Shown: piece after piece, positions 1-7,414 of the stretch
Numbering within the stretch: the stretch's first letter is position 1
Layout of the letters: every line of letters begins with the position of its first letter
NCBI GenBank assembly: GCA_964384905.1
Contig: CAYLND010000080.1
Span: forward strand, 1 to 16,631
Length of the DNA: 16,631 nt
Source: Gp22-AA3 sp964384905
Lineage (GTDB): Bacteria > Acidobacteriota > Polarisedimenticolia > Gp22-AA2
Direction of reading: 5' to 3'
Notes under the pieces: generated by a model
Told to the model about the DNA's origin: nothing
What the model saw: the letters and a program-made list of their open reading frames with translations, nothing else
The model's database searches: none
Made by a program: the position numbers and the translations under genes

Positions 1-1
1 T

Positions 2-337
2 CCGGCCCAAGCCGGCCGGCGCCGAGCGCGAGCGAAGCGGCGGCCCGCACGCGGCCCCCCTCGTCGCTTTCCTGTACGCCTCGATCTGCCTCATCTGGGG
101 CCCGACCTGGCCCGCGGTCAAGATCGGGCTTCCCGGCATGCCCCCCTTCCCTGGGGGGGGGCGGAGGCGGGCTTGCACCACGATCTCGGGGGGGTGGCGG
201 TGCCTCTCGCGCGTCAGGATCACGTGCGCGTCCGGGCTCTCGTGCAGCAGGCGCTCGAGCTTCGCGAGCTTCCTCTCGGCGAGCGTCCTCAGCCCCGGCG
301 TCAGGTCGGCCTTTCGCCCGGTGAACACGATCGTCAT
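2..337 (-). CDS. hpf: Ribosome hibernation promoting factor, 3' end replaced
   Basis: The ATG at 337-335 opens MTIVFTGRKADLTPGLRTLA, and the frame continues with residues resembling HPF/YfiA/RaiA proteins (AERKLAKLERLL about 20-31, HVILTRER about 38-45, EIVVQARL 51-58). These proteins bind the small ribosomal subunit and silence or dimerise ribosomes in stationary phase. The gene follows rpoN with 31 bases between them, the usual order in diderm bacteria, which supports the call. Resemblance ends at about residue 59 (base 161). The frame stays open to the window edge, but those last codons read the back of an EamA gene, so the protein as assembled is a chimera. A GGGGTG lies just upstream of the ATG as a possible ribosome binding site. 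The first half of the gene is convincing; the listed left boundary is only the open frame. Confidence 0.68.
   Translation of the reverse strand, partial: MTIVFTGRKADLTPGLRTLAERKLAKLERLLHESPDAHVILTRERHRHPPEIVVQARLRPPPGKGGMPGSPILTAGQVGPQMRQIEAYRKATRGAACGPPLRSRSAPAGLGR
3..161 (+). pseudogene. EamA/DMT transporter N-terminal fragment, cut at both ends
   Basis: The plus-strand frame starting at base 3 reads through a segment (about bases 57-152) that matches the first membrane helix of EamA-family drug/metabolite transporters: LVAFLYASICLIW, then GPTWPAVKIGL and GMPPF. In the family the usual motif is close to IWGSTWLAIKIGL followed by PPF. Resemblance stops at the G-run of 153-161. No start codon precedes the helix inside the window, and the frame then runs on meaninglessly over hpf and rpoN. 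S-to-P and L-to-P changes relative to the common motif could be real or could be errors at a poor sequence end. Family membership is recognised from motif memory only; the fragment is too short for a substrate. Confidence 0.55.
150..170. other. Head-on junction between hpf and EamA pieces
   Basis: Right of about 161 the minus strand encodes a normal HPF N-terminus. Left of about 152 the plus strand encodes a transporter N-terminus. The switch occurs in or beside a run of nine G (153-161). Two genes truncated at the same point, with no intergenic space, no stop codon and no recognisable mobile-element end, point to an artificial or recombinational join. Confidence 0.6.
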
Positions 338-368
338 GGGACACCCCGTGTCGGGATCGGACCCGGCT

Positions 369-1829
369 TCAGCTGAAACCCTGGCGTCTCTCGTTCGACG
401 ACGGGATTCGCAGCTCCTCGCGGTACTTCGCCACCGTGCGTCGCGCGATGCGCAGCCCGTCGTCGCTCAGGATCTGCACGATGGCGGCGTCGGAGAGCGG
501 GCGCCGCTGATCCTCCTCGCCCACGACCTTCTTGATCCGCTCCTTCACGGTCAGCGAGGAGACGTCCTGTCCCTGCGTGGAGCTGATGCTCGAATGGAAG
601 AAGAACTTCATCTCGAACAGCCCGCGCGGCGTGTGCATGTACTTGTGGTTCACCACGCGGCTGACGGTCGACTCGTGCATGCCGATGTCGTCCGCCACGT
701 CCTTGAGGATGAGGGGACGCAGGTGCTCGTAGCCGAGGTCCAGGAATCCCTGCTGGTGCCGGACGATGCTCTTCGCGACCTTGTAGATCGTGCGTTGCCT
801 CTCCTCGAGGCTCTTGATCAGCCGGAACGCGGACCGGAACTTCTCGCGCACGTACTCGCGGGTCTCGCGCGTCACCTCGGTGTTGTTGCGATCGATCATG
901 CGGCGGTAGAAAGGGCTGATCCGCAGCCGCGGCAGGCCCTCTTCGTTGAGCACGATCGTGTATCCCTTGTCCACCTTCAGCACGTAGACGTCCGGTATCA
1001 CGTAGTTGTTGCTGCCGGCGTTGTACTTCTTCCCGGGCTTGGGATCGAGATGGCGGATGCTGTCGACGTAGTGCATGACCTCCTCGAGGCTGCACTCCAG
1101 CGCCTGCGCCAGATCCTTGAACCGGCGCCCCTGCAGGTGCGCCATGTGGTCCCTGACGATCGTCTCCGCCGGCGTGCCCTCCATGTCGTGGAAGGCCACC
1201 TGGATCAGAAGGCACTCCTGCAGGTCGCGCGCTCCGACCCCCGCGGGGTCGAACTCCTGGACGAAATGCAGGGCGTGCTCCACGTCGTCCGACGACCAGG
1301 GGCCCATAGCGGCGATGTCGTCGAGCGCGACCCGGAGATATCCATCCTCGTCGAGATTGCCGATGATGGCCCGGGCGATCTCCTTCTGGCCCTGCGGGAC
1401 GATGCTCATGTCGAGCTGCCAGAGCAGGTGGTCGGACAGACTCTGCGGCTTGCTCAGGATGTTCTCGAGCGGCGGCGTCTCGATCTCCTCCGACGGAGCC
1501 TGCGGGCGGTAGCTGAGGTCCATGTAGTCCTGGAAGTACGACTCGTAATCGATCTCGTCGAACGAGTCCTTTTCCGCCTCCCGCTCGGGAACCTCGCCCT
1601 CGCTGGCGGCGACGCCCTCGGCCGCCGGCGCGTCGTCCCCCTCCGGCTTGTCCGCCTCGGGCGGACTCTCCTGCAGCTCCTCGAGCAGCGGATTCTCGGT
1701 GAGCTCCTGGGTGATCTCCTGCTGCAGCTCGAGCTTGGTCATCTGCAGCAGCTTGATCGCCTGCTGCAGCGACGGCGTCATGATGAGCTTCTGCGTCATC
1801 CGCAGATTGAGTTTTTGCTCGAGCGCCAT
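369..1829 (-). CDS. rpoN: RNA polymerase sigma-54 factor
   Basis: Sigma-54 directs core polymerase to -24/-12 promoters that need AAA+ activators. The ATG at 1829 gives a 486-residue protein beginning MALEQKLNLRMTQKLIMTPS, the typical glutamine/leucine-rich activator-interacting region (about 1-55, including LQQAIKLLQM). An acidic linker follows (about 60-115), then the core-binding domain and the helix-turn-helix DNA-binding domain (DIGMHESTVSRVVNHKY). The RpoN box ARRTVAKYRE, which reads the -24 element, is at about 462-471. An ATG 14 codons upstream (1871) is in frame, but 1829 has GGGAG five bases upstream and matches the family start. The gene lies 57 bases after lptB and just before hpf, the classic lpt-rpoN-hpf neighbourhood. 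Length and all motifs look intact. Confidence 0.97.
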   Translation of the reverse strand: MALEQKLNLRMTQKLIMTPSLQQAIKLLQMTKLELQQEITQELTENPLLEELQESPPEADKPEGDDAPAAEGVAASEGEVPEREAEKDSFDEIDYESYFQDYMDLSYRPQAPSEEIETPPLENILSKPQSLSDHLLWQLDMSIVPQGQKEIARAIIGNLDEDGYLRVALDDIAAMGPWSSDDVEHALHFVQEFDPAGVGARDLQECLLIQVAFHDMEGTPAETIVRDHMAHLQGRRFKDLAQALECSLEEVMHYVDSIRHLDPKPGKKYNAGSNNYVIPDVYVLKVDKGYTIVLNEEGLPRLRISPFYRRMIDRNNTEVTRETREYVREKFRSAFRLIKSLEERQRTIYKVAKSIVRHQQGFLDLGYEHLRPLILKDVADDIGMHESTVSRVVNHKYMHTPRGLFEMKFFFHSSISSTQGQDVSSLTVKERIKKVVGEEDQRRPLSDAAIVQILSDDGLRIARRTVAKYREELRIPSSNERRQGFS

Positions 1830-1886
1830 GGTGCTCCCGTCGTCCCTCGCGGCCCCCGCGCGGGCCGTCACGCTCCGGCCTGGTCC

Positions 1887-2660
1887 TCAGTCGGCCGGAT
1901 AGGCGCTGGGCGGCGCCTCGGCCGGCTCGCGATCGATCAGCCGGAAATTCGCCCCCAGGTAGATCTCCCGGACCTGGGGATCGGCCGCCAGCTGATCCGG
2001 GCTTCCCTTCCGGAAGATCCTCCCCTCGGCGATGATATAGGCCCGATCGGTGATCCGGAGGGTCTCCTGCACGTTGTGGTCCGTCATCAGGAGCCCGATT
2101 CCCTTCGCCTTCAATTGATAGATGATTTTTTGGATATCCGCAACCGCAATCGGGTCGATCCCGGAAAAAGGCTCGTCCAGGAGCATGAAGGACGGCGAGA
2201 TGACCAGCGCGCGGGCGATCTCGGCCCGGCGGCGCTCCCCACCCGACAGGTTGTACGCCGGGCTCCTCGCCAGATGGCCGATCTTGAGCTCGTCCAGCAC
2301 CGCCGCGGTGCGCTGCCGGATCTCGTCACGCGGCATGTCGAGGGTCTCCAGGATGGCGATCAGGTTCTCCTCGACGGTCAGCTTGCGGAAGATCGACGGC
2401 TCCTGAGGCAGGTAGCTGATGCCGCTCCGGGCCCTCAGGTACATCGGAAGTCGCGACACGTCGTGCCCCCCGAGCAGGATCCGGCCGGCGTCCGGCTGGA
2501 CAAGGCCGACCACGCAATAGAAGGTCGTGGTCTTGCCTGCCCCGTTCGGACCGAGGAGCCCGACCACTTCGCCGCTCTGGATGTGGAGGGAAATGTCCTT
2601 GATCACGGGCCGACCGCGGTAGCTCTTGGTCAGCCCCTCAATGCTTAGTTTTCGGCTCAA
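1887..2660 (-). CDS. lptB: LPS export ABC transporter ATPase LptB
   Basis: LptB is the cytoplasmic ATPase that, with LptF/LptG, powers extraction of lipopolysaccharide from the inner membrane. The protein has Walker A GPNGAGKT (about 37-44), the Q-loop glutamine (86), the signature LSGGE (138-142) followed by RRRAEIARAL, Walker B FMLLDEP (158-164) and the H-loop histidine (195). The segment DEPFSGIDPIAVADIQ is characteristic of LptB among ABC ATPases. I chose the TTG at 2660 (257 residues, starting SRKLSIEGLTKSY) because it matches the family's usual N-terminus and overlaps the preceding gene by only 23 bases, with AGGAC about ten bases upstream. An in-frame ATG at 2711 would add 17 unconserved residues and overlap by 74 bases. 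The membrane partners lptF/G are not in the window. Confidence 0.95.
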   Translation of the reverse strand: MSRKLSIEGLTKSYRGRPVIKDISLHIQSGEVVGLLGPNGAGKTTTFYCVVGLVQPDAGRILLGGHDVSRLPMYLRARSGISYLPQEPSIFRKLTVEENLIAILETLDMPRDEIRQRTAAVLDELKIGHLARSPAYNLSGGERRRAEIARALVISPSFMLLDEPFSGIDPIAVADIQKIIYQLKAKGIGLLMTDHNVQETLRITDRAYIIAEGRIFRKGSPDQLAADPQVREIYLGANFRLIDREPAEAPPSAYPAD

Positions 2661-4455
2661 CCGACTGGACGTCCTTGGATTCGGGCTTGAGGGTAATCCA
2701 CGTCCGACCACCGCGCGCGGATTCGGTCAGAATCCTATCCCCCGCCAGATCGAATGTCAACGTCTGCCCGCGCAGCGTGCGGCCGGTGGCGGTGTCGACC
2801 ACCTCCGCCAGCTTCTCCTCGTCCTTGAGGACGAGCAGGTCCTCGGCGGGACGGTACACGGCCGTCTTCGCCGTGCCGAAGCTCTGGTCCCTCTTGATCG
2901 CCACCGACCCGTACGCCTCGACCCGATCGAGATCACGGGAGCCGCCGTGGTCGACCATGTATGCGTCCATGGCATCCGCCGTCAGGGTGGCGTCGGGACG
3001 GGTCAGATGCACGTTGTCACGGTACCGGCCCACCCCCTTGATGTCGTCGAACACCATGCTCGAGGCGGTCACGGAGGTGACGGTCGGGCGGCCCGCCGGG
3101 CCGCCGTCCGCCGCCGGCCGCTGGGTGAATCGCGCCATCACGTTGTCCGTGGCCTGCAGCTGGCGTGAGGGCTGATCGACCACGATCGTGTCGGCCTGGA
3201 TGCTCGTCCCCTCCTGCCAGGCCCGTGCCGCGCCGCTGTACACCGCGCGCCCCGCCGTCTGGTCGAAATCGAGCGTCCGCGCCTGGAAGGAGATGGCCGA
3301 GCGCCCGCCGAACCCGGGTGCCGGCGGTCCACCTTTGGAGCCGGGCATCGAGACCGTGCGCACGTCGCCGCGCGCCTGCACCGTCTTCGCCTCCACTTTC
3401 ATGTCGATTTCCTGCGCGGCGATGCGGTCGGTCGCGGTCAGGAGCACCGGCTCTCCACGCAGCTGCAGCAGGTCGTCGCTCGCCCCGTAGTGCAGGGTGC
3501 GGCTGCGCGAGGTGGTGGGTCCCGAGGTCACGCGGCAGTTCCCCGAGGCCTCCGCCTCCCGAAGCTCGTTCGTCGGACCGGCGAATTTCGCCACCAGGCT
3601 GTCGGCGCGCATCTCGTTGACGCTCCCTTCCGCGCGCGCCGCCAGGGTCGCGACCACGTCCCCGAAGGCATTGATCTGGCGCACCAGGCGCCGCGCGTCG
3701 TCGAACTGGACTTTGAGATAGTTGCCGTACAGCACGTCCCCGCCGCGCTCCATGCGCACGTTCTCGGTGAACACCGCGGTGTTGCCGTCCAGCGAGGCGA
3801 CCAGGTCTCCCGAGGACACCACCACCGGCTGCCCGGCCTCCGCCGCGGACACGCGCAGCAGCACGCGATCGGGAATCTTGATCTGGCGCTCCGAGACCAG
3901 ATAGTTCATCCCGCGTCCCTGCCCCTCGAGGCCCCCCATGCTGAACACGATGTCGTCGGCGGTGAAGATCATGTCCCGATCGTTGTCGTAGAACAGGGTT
4001 CCCGTGTGCAGCGCCAGATGTTCGTCCTCGCTCTCCACCGTCACGTTTCCCGACAGCCGGGCGCGCCGCTCGGCGGCGTCGAACTGGCCCTCGATCCCCG
4101 ACACCTTGACCTGGCCGCCGCGCTCGTCGTGGATGGTCAGGTCGACCCCCTCGAGGAACTTGCGATCGCCCGCGAACCCGGTGACGCTGTTCGCCCGGAG
4201 CGTGAAGGCGGGGCGCCCCTCGCGGCTGCCGTTCACCTCGAACCGATCCGAGCGATCCACGACCGGTCCCTGATCCGCGGGCGTCGCCGACGCGGGAGCC
4301 ATGGTGATCTGCGTCTGCGGGGAGCCCCGGTGACCATAGCTCATCACCACGGCCAGCACGAACCCGGCGAGCACCATCAGGACGAGCACGCGCAGCACGA
4401 TCACCGCGCGCAACGGACGCCAGTGGATGCGTTGTGACCCCGGTGCCTGTGACAT
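2638..4455 (-). CDS. LptC/LptA-like periplasmic LPS transport protein, long composite form
   Basis: The 605-residue protein has a short cytoplasmic N-terminus, one membrane anchor (about 16-40, LRAVIVLRVLVLMVLAGFVL) and a large periplasmic region. Residues about 70-190 resemble LptC (RFEVNGSREGRPAFTLRANS, then FLEGVDLTIHD and LSGNVTVESED). Residues about 200-560 hold further OstA/LptA-type beta-strand repeats (NTAVFTENVRMERGGDVLYG, ARGDVRTVS, YRDNVHLTR, ALTADAMDAYM-like strands). LptC takes LPS from LptBFG and LptA bridges the periplasm, so one protein may do both jobs. E. coli LptC is about 190 residues, so this is about three times longer. The start at 4455 has AGAGG five bases upstream and lies eight bases after the enoyl-CoA hydratase stop. 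The longer frame to 5202 is antisense noise inside that gene. Gene order lptC-lptB-rpoN fits. The domain call is confident; the bridging role is inferred. Confidence 0.88.
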   Translation of the reverse strand: MSQAPGSQRIHWRPLRAVIVLRVLVLMVLAGFVLAVVMSYGHRGSPQTQITMAPASATPADQGPVVDRSDRFEVNGSREGRPAFTLRANSVTGFAGDRKFLEGVDLTIHDERGGQVKVSGIEGQFDAAERRARLSGNVTVESEDEHLALHTGTLFYDNDRDMIFTADDIVFSMGGLEGQGRGMNYLVSERQIKIPDRVLLRVSAAEAGQPVVVSSGDLVASLDGNTAVFTENVRMERGGDVLYGNYLKVQFDDARRLVRQINAFGDVVATLAARAEGSVNEMRADSLVAKFAGPTNELREAEASGNCRVTSGPTTSRSRTLHYGASDDLLQLRGEPVLLTATDRIAAQEIDMKVEAKTVQARGDVRTVSMPGSKGGPPAPGFGGRSAISFQARTLDFDQTAGRAVYSGAARAWQEGTSIQADTIVVDQPSRQLQATDNVMARFTQRPAADGGPAGRPTVTSVTASSMVFDDIKGVGRYRDNVHLTRPDATLTADAMDAYMVDHGGSRDLDRVEAYGSVAIKRDQSFGTAKTAVYRPAEDLLVLKDEEKLAEVVDTATGRTLRGQTLTFDLAGDRILTESARGGRTWITLKPESKDVQSVEPKTKH

Positions 4456-4463
4456 GACGCCTC

Positions 4464-5249
4464 TCAGCGGCCCTTGAAGGCCGCCTTCCGCTTCTCGACG
4501 AAGGCGCGCGTGCCCTCGCGCATATCCTCGGTGGCGCAGGTCAGGCCGAACAGCGCGGCCTCCATCGCCAGCCCCTCCGACAGGGTCATCTGCAGGCCCT
4601 CGTGTACCGCCTGCAGGGCGTAACGCAGCGCCAGTGGCCCGCGCGACAGGAGAGTCCGGGCCATCGCCTCCGCGGCCGCCGGCAGCTCGGCCGCAGGCAC
4701 CACCCGGTTCACCAGGCCGATGCGGTGCGCCTCGCGCGCGTCGATCGGCTCCCCCGTCAGGATGAGCTCGAGCGCCCGCCCGGGGCCCACGAGACGGCTG
4801 AGACGCTGGGTCCCCCCGTAGCCCGGCAGGATCCCGAGCGCCACCTCCGGCTGGCCCATCCTCGCCGTCTCCGCCGCCAGGCGCACGCTGCAGGCGAGAG
4901 CCAGCTCCAGCCCACCTCCGAGGGCGTAGCCGTTCACCGCGGCGATGCTCGGCTTGCCCAGGCGCTCGAGTCGCATCAGGACGTCCTGACCGCGACGCGC
5001 GTACGCCGCGCCCTCCACCGGCGACTGCGCCGCCAGCTCGGCGATGTCGGCGCCCGCAACGAACGCCTTCTCTCCCATCCCGGTCACGATCACGACGCCC
5101 ACGGCCGGGTCCTCCCCCGCGCTGCGGACCGCCTCGTCGATCTCCTGCATCGTGTGCCGGTCGAGCGCGTTGAGCTTCTCCGGACGGCTGATGGTCAGCC
5201 ACGCGATCCCGCCCCTGGTCTCGACCCGTACCCGCTCCGGACCGCTCAT
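4464..5249 (-). CDS. Enoyl-CoA hydratase (crotonase family)
   Basis: This 261-residue protein hydrates trans-2-enoyl-CoA to 3-hydroxyacyl-CoA, or the reverse. The crotonase fold is clear: ADI motif AGADIAEL (66-72), the oxyanion-hole segment NGYALGGGLELALAC (106-120), and GILPGYGGTQRL (139-150). Both catalytic glutamates of true hydratases are present, Glu115 (in GLEL) and Glu135 (in GQPEV), so it is unlikely to be an isomerase-only or inactive member. The ATG at 5249 has GGAGGAG about five bases upstream. It lies 21 bases after the 3-hydroxyacyl-CoA dehydrogenase gene, and with the thiolase forms three consecutive steps between acetyl-CoA and crotonyl-CoA. Direction (beta-oxidation or C4 synthesis) cannot be read from sequence. 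No acyl-CoA dehydrogenase or electron-transfer flavoprotein gene is in the window. Confidence 0.95.
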   Translation of the reverse strand: MSGPERVRVETRGGIAWLTISRPEKLNALDRHTMQEIDEAVRSAGEDPAVGVVIVTGMGEKAFVAGADIAELAAQSPVEGAAYARRGQDVLMRLERLGKPSIAAVNGYALGGGLELALACSVRLAAETARMGQPEVALGILPGYGGTQRLSRLVGPGRALELILTGEPIDAREAHRIGLVNRVVPAAELPAAAEAMARTLLSRGPLALRYALQAVHEGLQMTLSEGLAMEAALFGLTCATEDMREGTRAFVEKRKAAFKGR

Positions 5250-5270
5250 GCCCGCTCCTCCGTCGTTCGG

Positions 5271-6161
5271 CTAGCGCTGCGCCAGGAAGTCGTTCGGTCG
5301 TGGGGGCTCGCTCGAATAGTCGTAGAACCCCTTCCCCGTCTTGCGTCCGTTGAAACCCGCGAGAACCATCCGTTTCATCAAGGGGGGCGGGGCGAATCGG
5401 GCTTCACGGAATTCGTCGAACATGATGTGGGCAATGTAATACGTCGTGTCGATCCCGACCAGATCGAGGAGGGTCAGCGGGCCCATCGGGTGGCCGCACC
5501 CGAGCTTCATCCCCTGATCGATATCGGTGATGCTGCCGACCCCCTCTTCCAGGGCGCGGATGGCGTCCAGGATATACGGGACCAGGAGACGGTTCACGAT
5601 GAACCCCGTGCGATCCATGGTCCGGATCGGCGTCTTCCCGAGGCTCTTGGCGAACGACAGGACGGTCTCCTCCACGCCAGGGCCGGTCTGGATGGTGCGG
5701 ATGACCTCGACCAGCTTCATGAGCGGCACCGGGTTGAAGAAATGCAGCCCGATGAAGCGGTCCGGCCGCCTGGTGGACACCGCCATCTCCGTAATCGAGA
5801 GAGAGGAGGTGTTGCTGGCGATGAGGGCGCCCGCCTTGAGACCGGCCTCCAGCCGGGAGAACGCCTCCCTCTTGGCGGCCAGATTCTCGACCACGGCTTC
5901 GATCACGATATCGCAATCGTGCAGGGCCGCGTAGTCCGTCGTCCCGCTCAGGCGGGACAGCGCCGCCTGACGGTCTTCCGAACGCACCTTCCCCCGTTCC
6001 ACCCCGCCGGTGAGAAAGCGGTCGATCCTCTTGAGACCGTTCTCCAGGAGCTCCCGGCTGACCTCGAGGACGGTCGTGGAGTAGCCGGCCTGCGCCGCCA
6101 CCTGGGCGATTCCGGCTCCCATGAGACCGCAACCGAGGACGCCGACCTTCCTGATCTCCAT
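5271..6161 (-). CDS. 3-hydroxybutyryl-CoA (3-hydroxyacyl-CoA) dehydrogenase
   Basis: This 296-residue enzyme interconverts acetoacetyl-CoA and 3-hydroxybutyryl-CoA with NAD(P)H. The Rossmann motif GCGLMGAGIAQ (10-20) opens the protein. By alignment from memory to human HADH, the active-site residues are Ser119 (SNTSSL), His140 (GLHFFNP), Glu152 (KLVEV) and Asn190 (GFIVNRLL), all present. The C-terminal domain carries GCGHPMGPLTLLDLVG and ends with GRKTGKGFYDYS. It is a stand-alone dehydrogenase, without the hydratase fusion seen in FadB. The ATG at 6161 follows a GGAGG seven bases upstream; the longer frame to the right is antisense to the thiolase. It sits 41 bases after the thiolase and 21 before the hydratase. 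The symbol hbd or paaH would fit, but the in vivo direction is unknown. Confidence 0.96.
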   Translation of the reverse strand: MEIRKVGVLGCGLMGAGIAQVAAQAGYSTTVLEVSRELLENGLKRIDRFLTGGVERGKVRSEDRQAALSRLSGTTDYAALHDCDIVIEAVVENLAAKREAFSRLEAGLKAGALIASNTSSLSITEMAVSTRRPDRFIGLHFFNPVPLMKLVEVIRTIQTGPGVEETVLSFAKSLGKTPIRTMDRTGFIVNRLLVPYILDAIRALEEGVGSITDIDQGMKLGCGHPMGPLTLLDLVGIDTTYYIAHIMFDEFREARFAPPPLMKRMVLAGFNGRKTGKGFYDYSSEPPRPNDFLAQR

Positions 6162-6202
6162 CGCGACACCTCCGTCCGGGCGACCGACCGGGCCCGTCGA
6201 TT

Positions 6203-7414
6203 TTACCGTCCGGCCGCGCCCTCGGACTCGACGACGACGGCGATCCCCTGCCCGCCGCCGATGCAGGCGCTGGCGACGCCGTACCGTCCGCCGCGCCTCC
6301 TGAGCTCGAGAAGAAGAGTCAAAGCCAGGCGCGTGCCGGTCGCTCCGAGGGGATGGCCGAGCGCCACCGCTCCCCCGTTCACGTTCACTCGATCGCGTTC
6401 CAGGCCGAGCTCTTTCTCGACCGCCAGGTACTGTGCGGCGAAGGCCTCGTTGATCTCGAACAGGTCGATCTCTCGGAGCGAGAGCCCGGCGCGTTCGAGC
6501 GCCTGGCGGATGGCGGGCACGGGGCCGATCCCCATGATGCGCGGCGGCACGCCGGCGACGCCGTAGGTGATGACCCGTCCCAGCGGCTGTCCCTCGAGAT
6601 CGCGGGCGGCCGCAGGCGACGCCAGGACGACCGCCGCGGCGCCGTCGACGATGCCCGAGGCGTTCCCCGCGGTCACGAAGCCCTTTCCCTGGAAGGCCGG
6701 CGGCAGCTTCGCCAGACCCTCCAGCGTCGTATCGGGACGCCGGTGGCTGTCGTCCGTCACCTCCACGTCCCGGCCACGCTCGCGTACGGTCACCGGCACG
6801 ATCTCGTCGTGCAAGCGACCCGCGCGCACCGCTGCGTCGGCCGCCTGCTGGCTGCGCAGGGCGTAGCCGTCCGCCTGTTCGCGGGTGATCCCCCGCTCGG
6901 CAGCGAGAATCTCGGCGGTCTGCGCCATCGAGCAGCCGCAGTAGGTGTCGAGGAGACCGACCAGGAGCGCGTCCTCGAGCCGAGCGTGTCCCATCTTGAG
7001 ACCCGAGCGCAGGCCGCGCGCGACGTGAGGCGCCTGCGTCATGTTCTCCATCCCGCCCGCGACGACGATGTCGGCTTCCTGCAGCTGGATCAGGGAGGCC
7101 CCGGTGACGATCGCCTGCAGACCCGAGCCGCACAGGCGGTTGAGAGTGAGGGCCGGGACGGATTCCGGCAGGCCCGCCTTGAGGCCGACGTGACGCGCTC
7201 CGTACATCGCGTTCCCGCTCGTCTGCATGGCGTTGCCGAACACGACGTGGTCGACGCGGGCCGGCGGGGCGTGGGATCGCCTGACGGCCTCGCGCGCCGC
7301 GATCGCCCCCAGCTCGATCTCGCTCCGATCGCGGAACACCGTGTTGTACTCGGCCATCGGCGTGCGCGCGCCGGCCACGACCAGCGCTTCGAACCGGTGG
7401 GGGCGGACCGTCAT
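6203..7414 (-). CDS. Acetyl-CoA acetyltransferase (thiolase)
   Basis: This 403-residue enzyme condenses two acetyl-CoA to acetoacetyl-CoA or cleaves 3-ketoacyl-CoA. The nucleophile Cys95 is in NRLCGSGLQAI, the NEAFA motif is at 322-326, His354 is in GHPLGATGTR and the second active-site Cys384 is in SACIGGGQGIA. All three catalytic residues are present. The ATG at 7414 overlaps the TGA of the upstream DnaC-like gene as ATGA and has AAGGAG about six bases upstream, so translation is probably coupled. An in-frame upstream start at 7516 would reach 34 codons into that neighbour and is not preferred. Together with the next two genes it makes a short-chain acyl-CoA module for fatty-acid breakdown or for hydroxybutyrate/butyrate formation. 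A polyhydroxybutyrate polymerase is not present here. Confidence 0.96.
   Translation of the reverse strand: MTVRPHRFEALVVAGARTPMAEYNTVFRDRSEIELGAIAAREAVRRSHAPPARVDHVVFGNAMQTSGNAMYGARHVGLKAGLPESVPALTLNRLCGSGLQAIVTGASLIQLQEADIVVAGGMENMTQAPHVARGLRSGLKMGHARLEDALLVGLLDTYCGCSMAQTAEILAAERGITREQADGYALRSQQAADAAVRAGRLHDEIVPVTVRERGRDVEVTDDSHRRPDTTLEGLAKLPPAFQGKGFVTAGNASGIVDGAAAVVLASPAAARDLEGQPLGRVITYGVAGVPPRIMGIGPVPAIRQALERAGLSLREIDLFEINEAFAAQYLAVEKELGLERDRVNVNGGAVALGHPLGATGTRLALTLLLELRRRGGRYGVASACIGGGQGIAVVVESEGAAGR

Noticed and set aside
138..2648. An 836-residue plus-strand open frame over hpf, rpoN and lptB
   Set aside because: It is antisense to three well-recognised genes, has no domain I know beyond the short EamA piece at its start, and long antisense frames are expected in GC-rich DNA.
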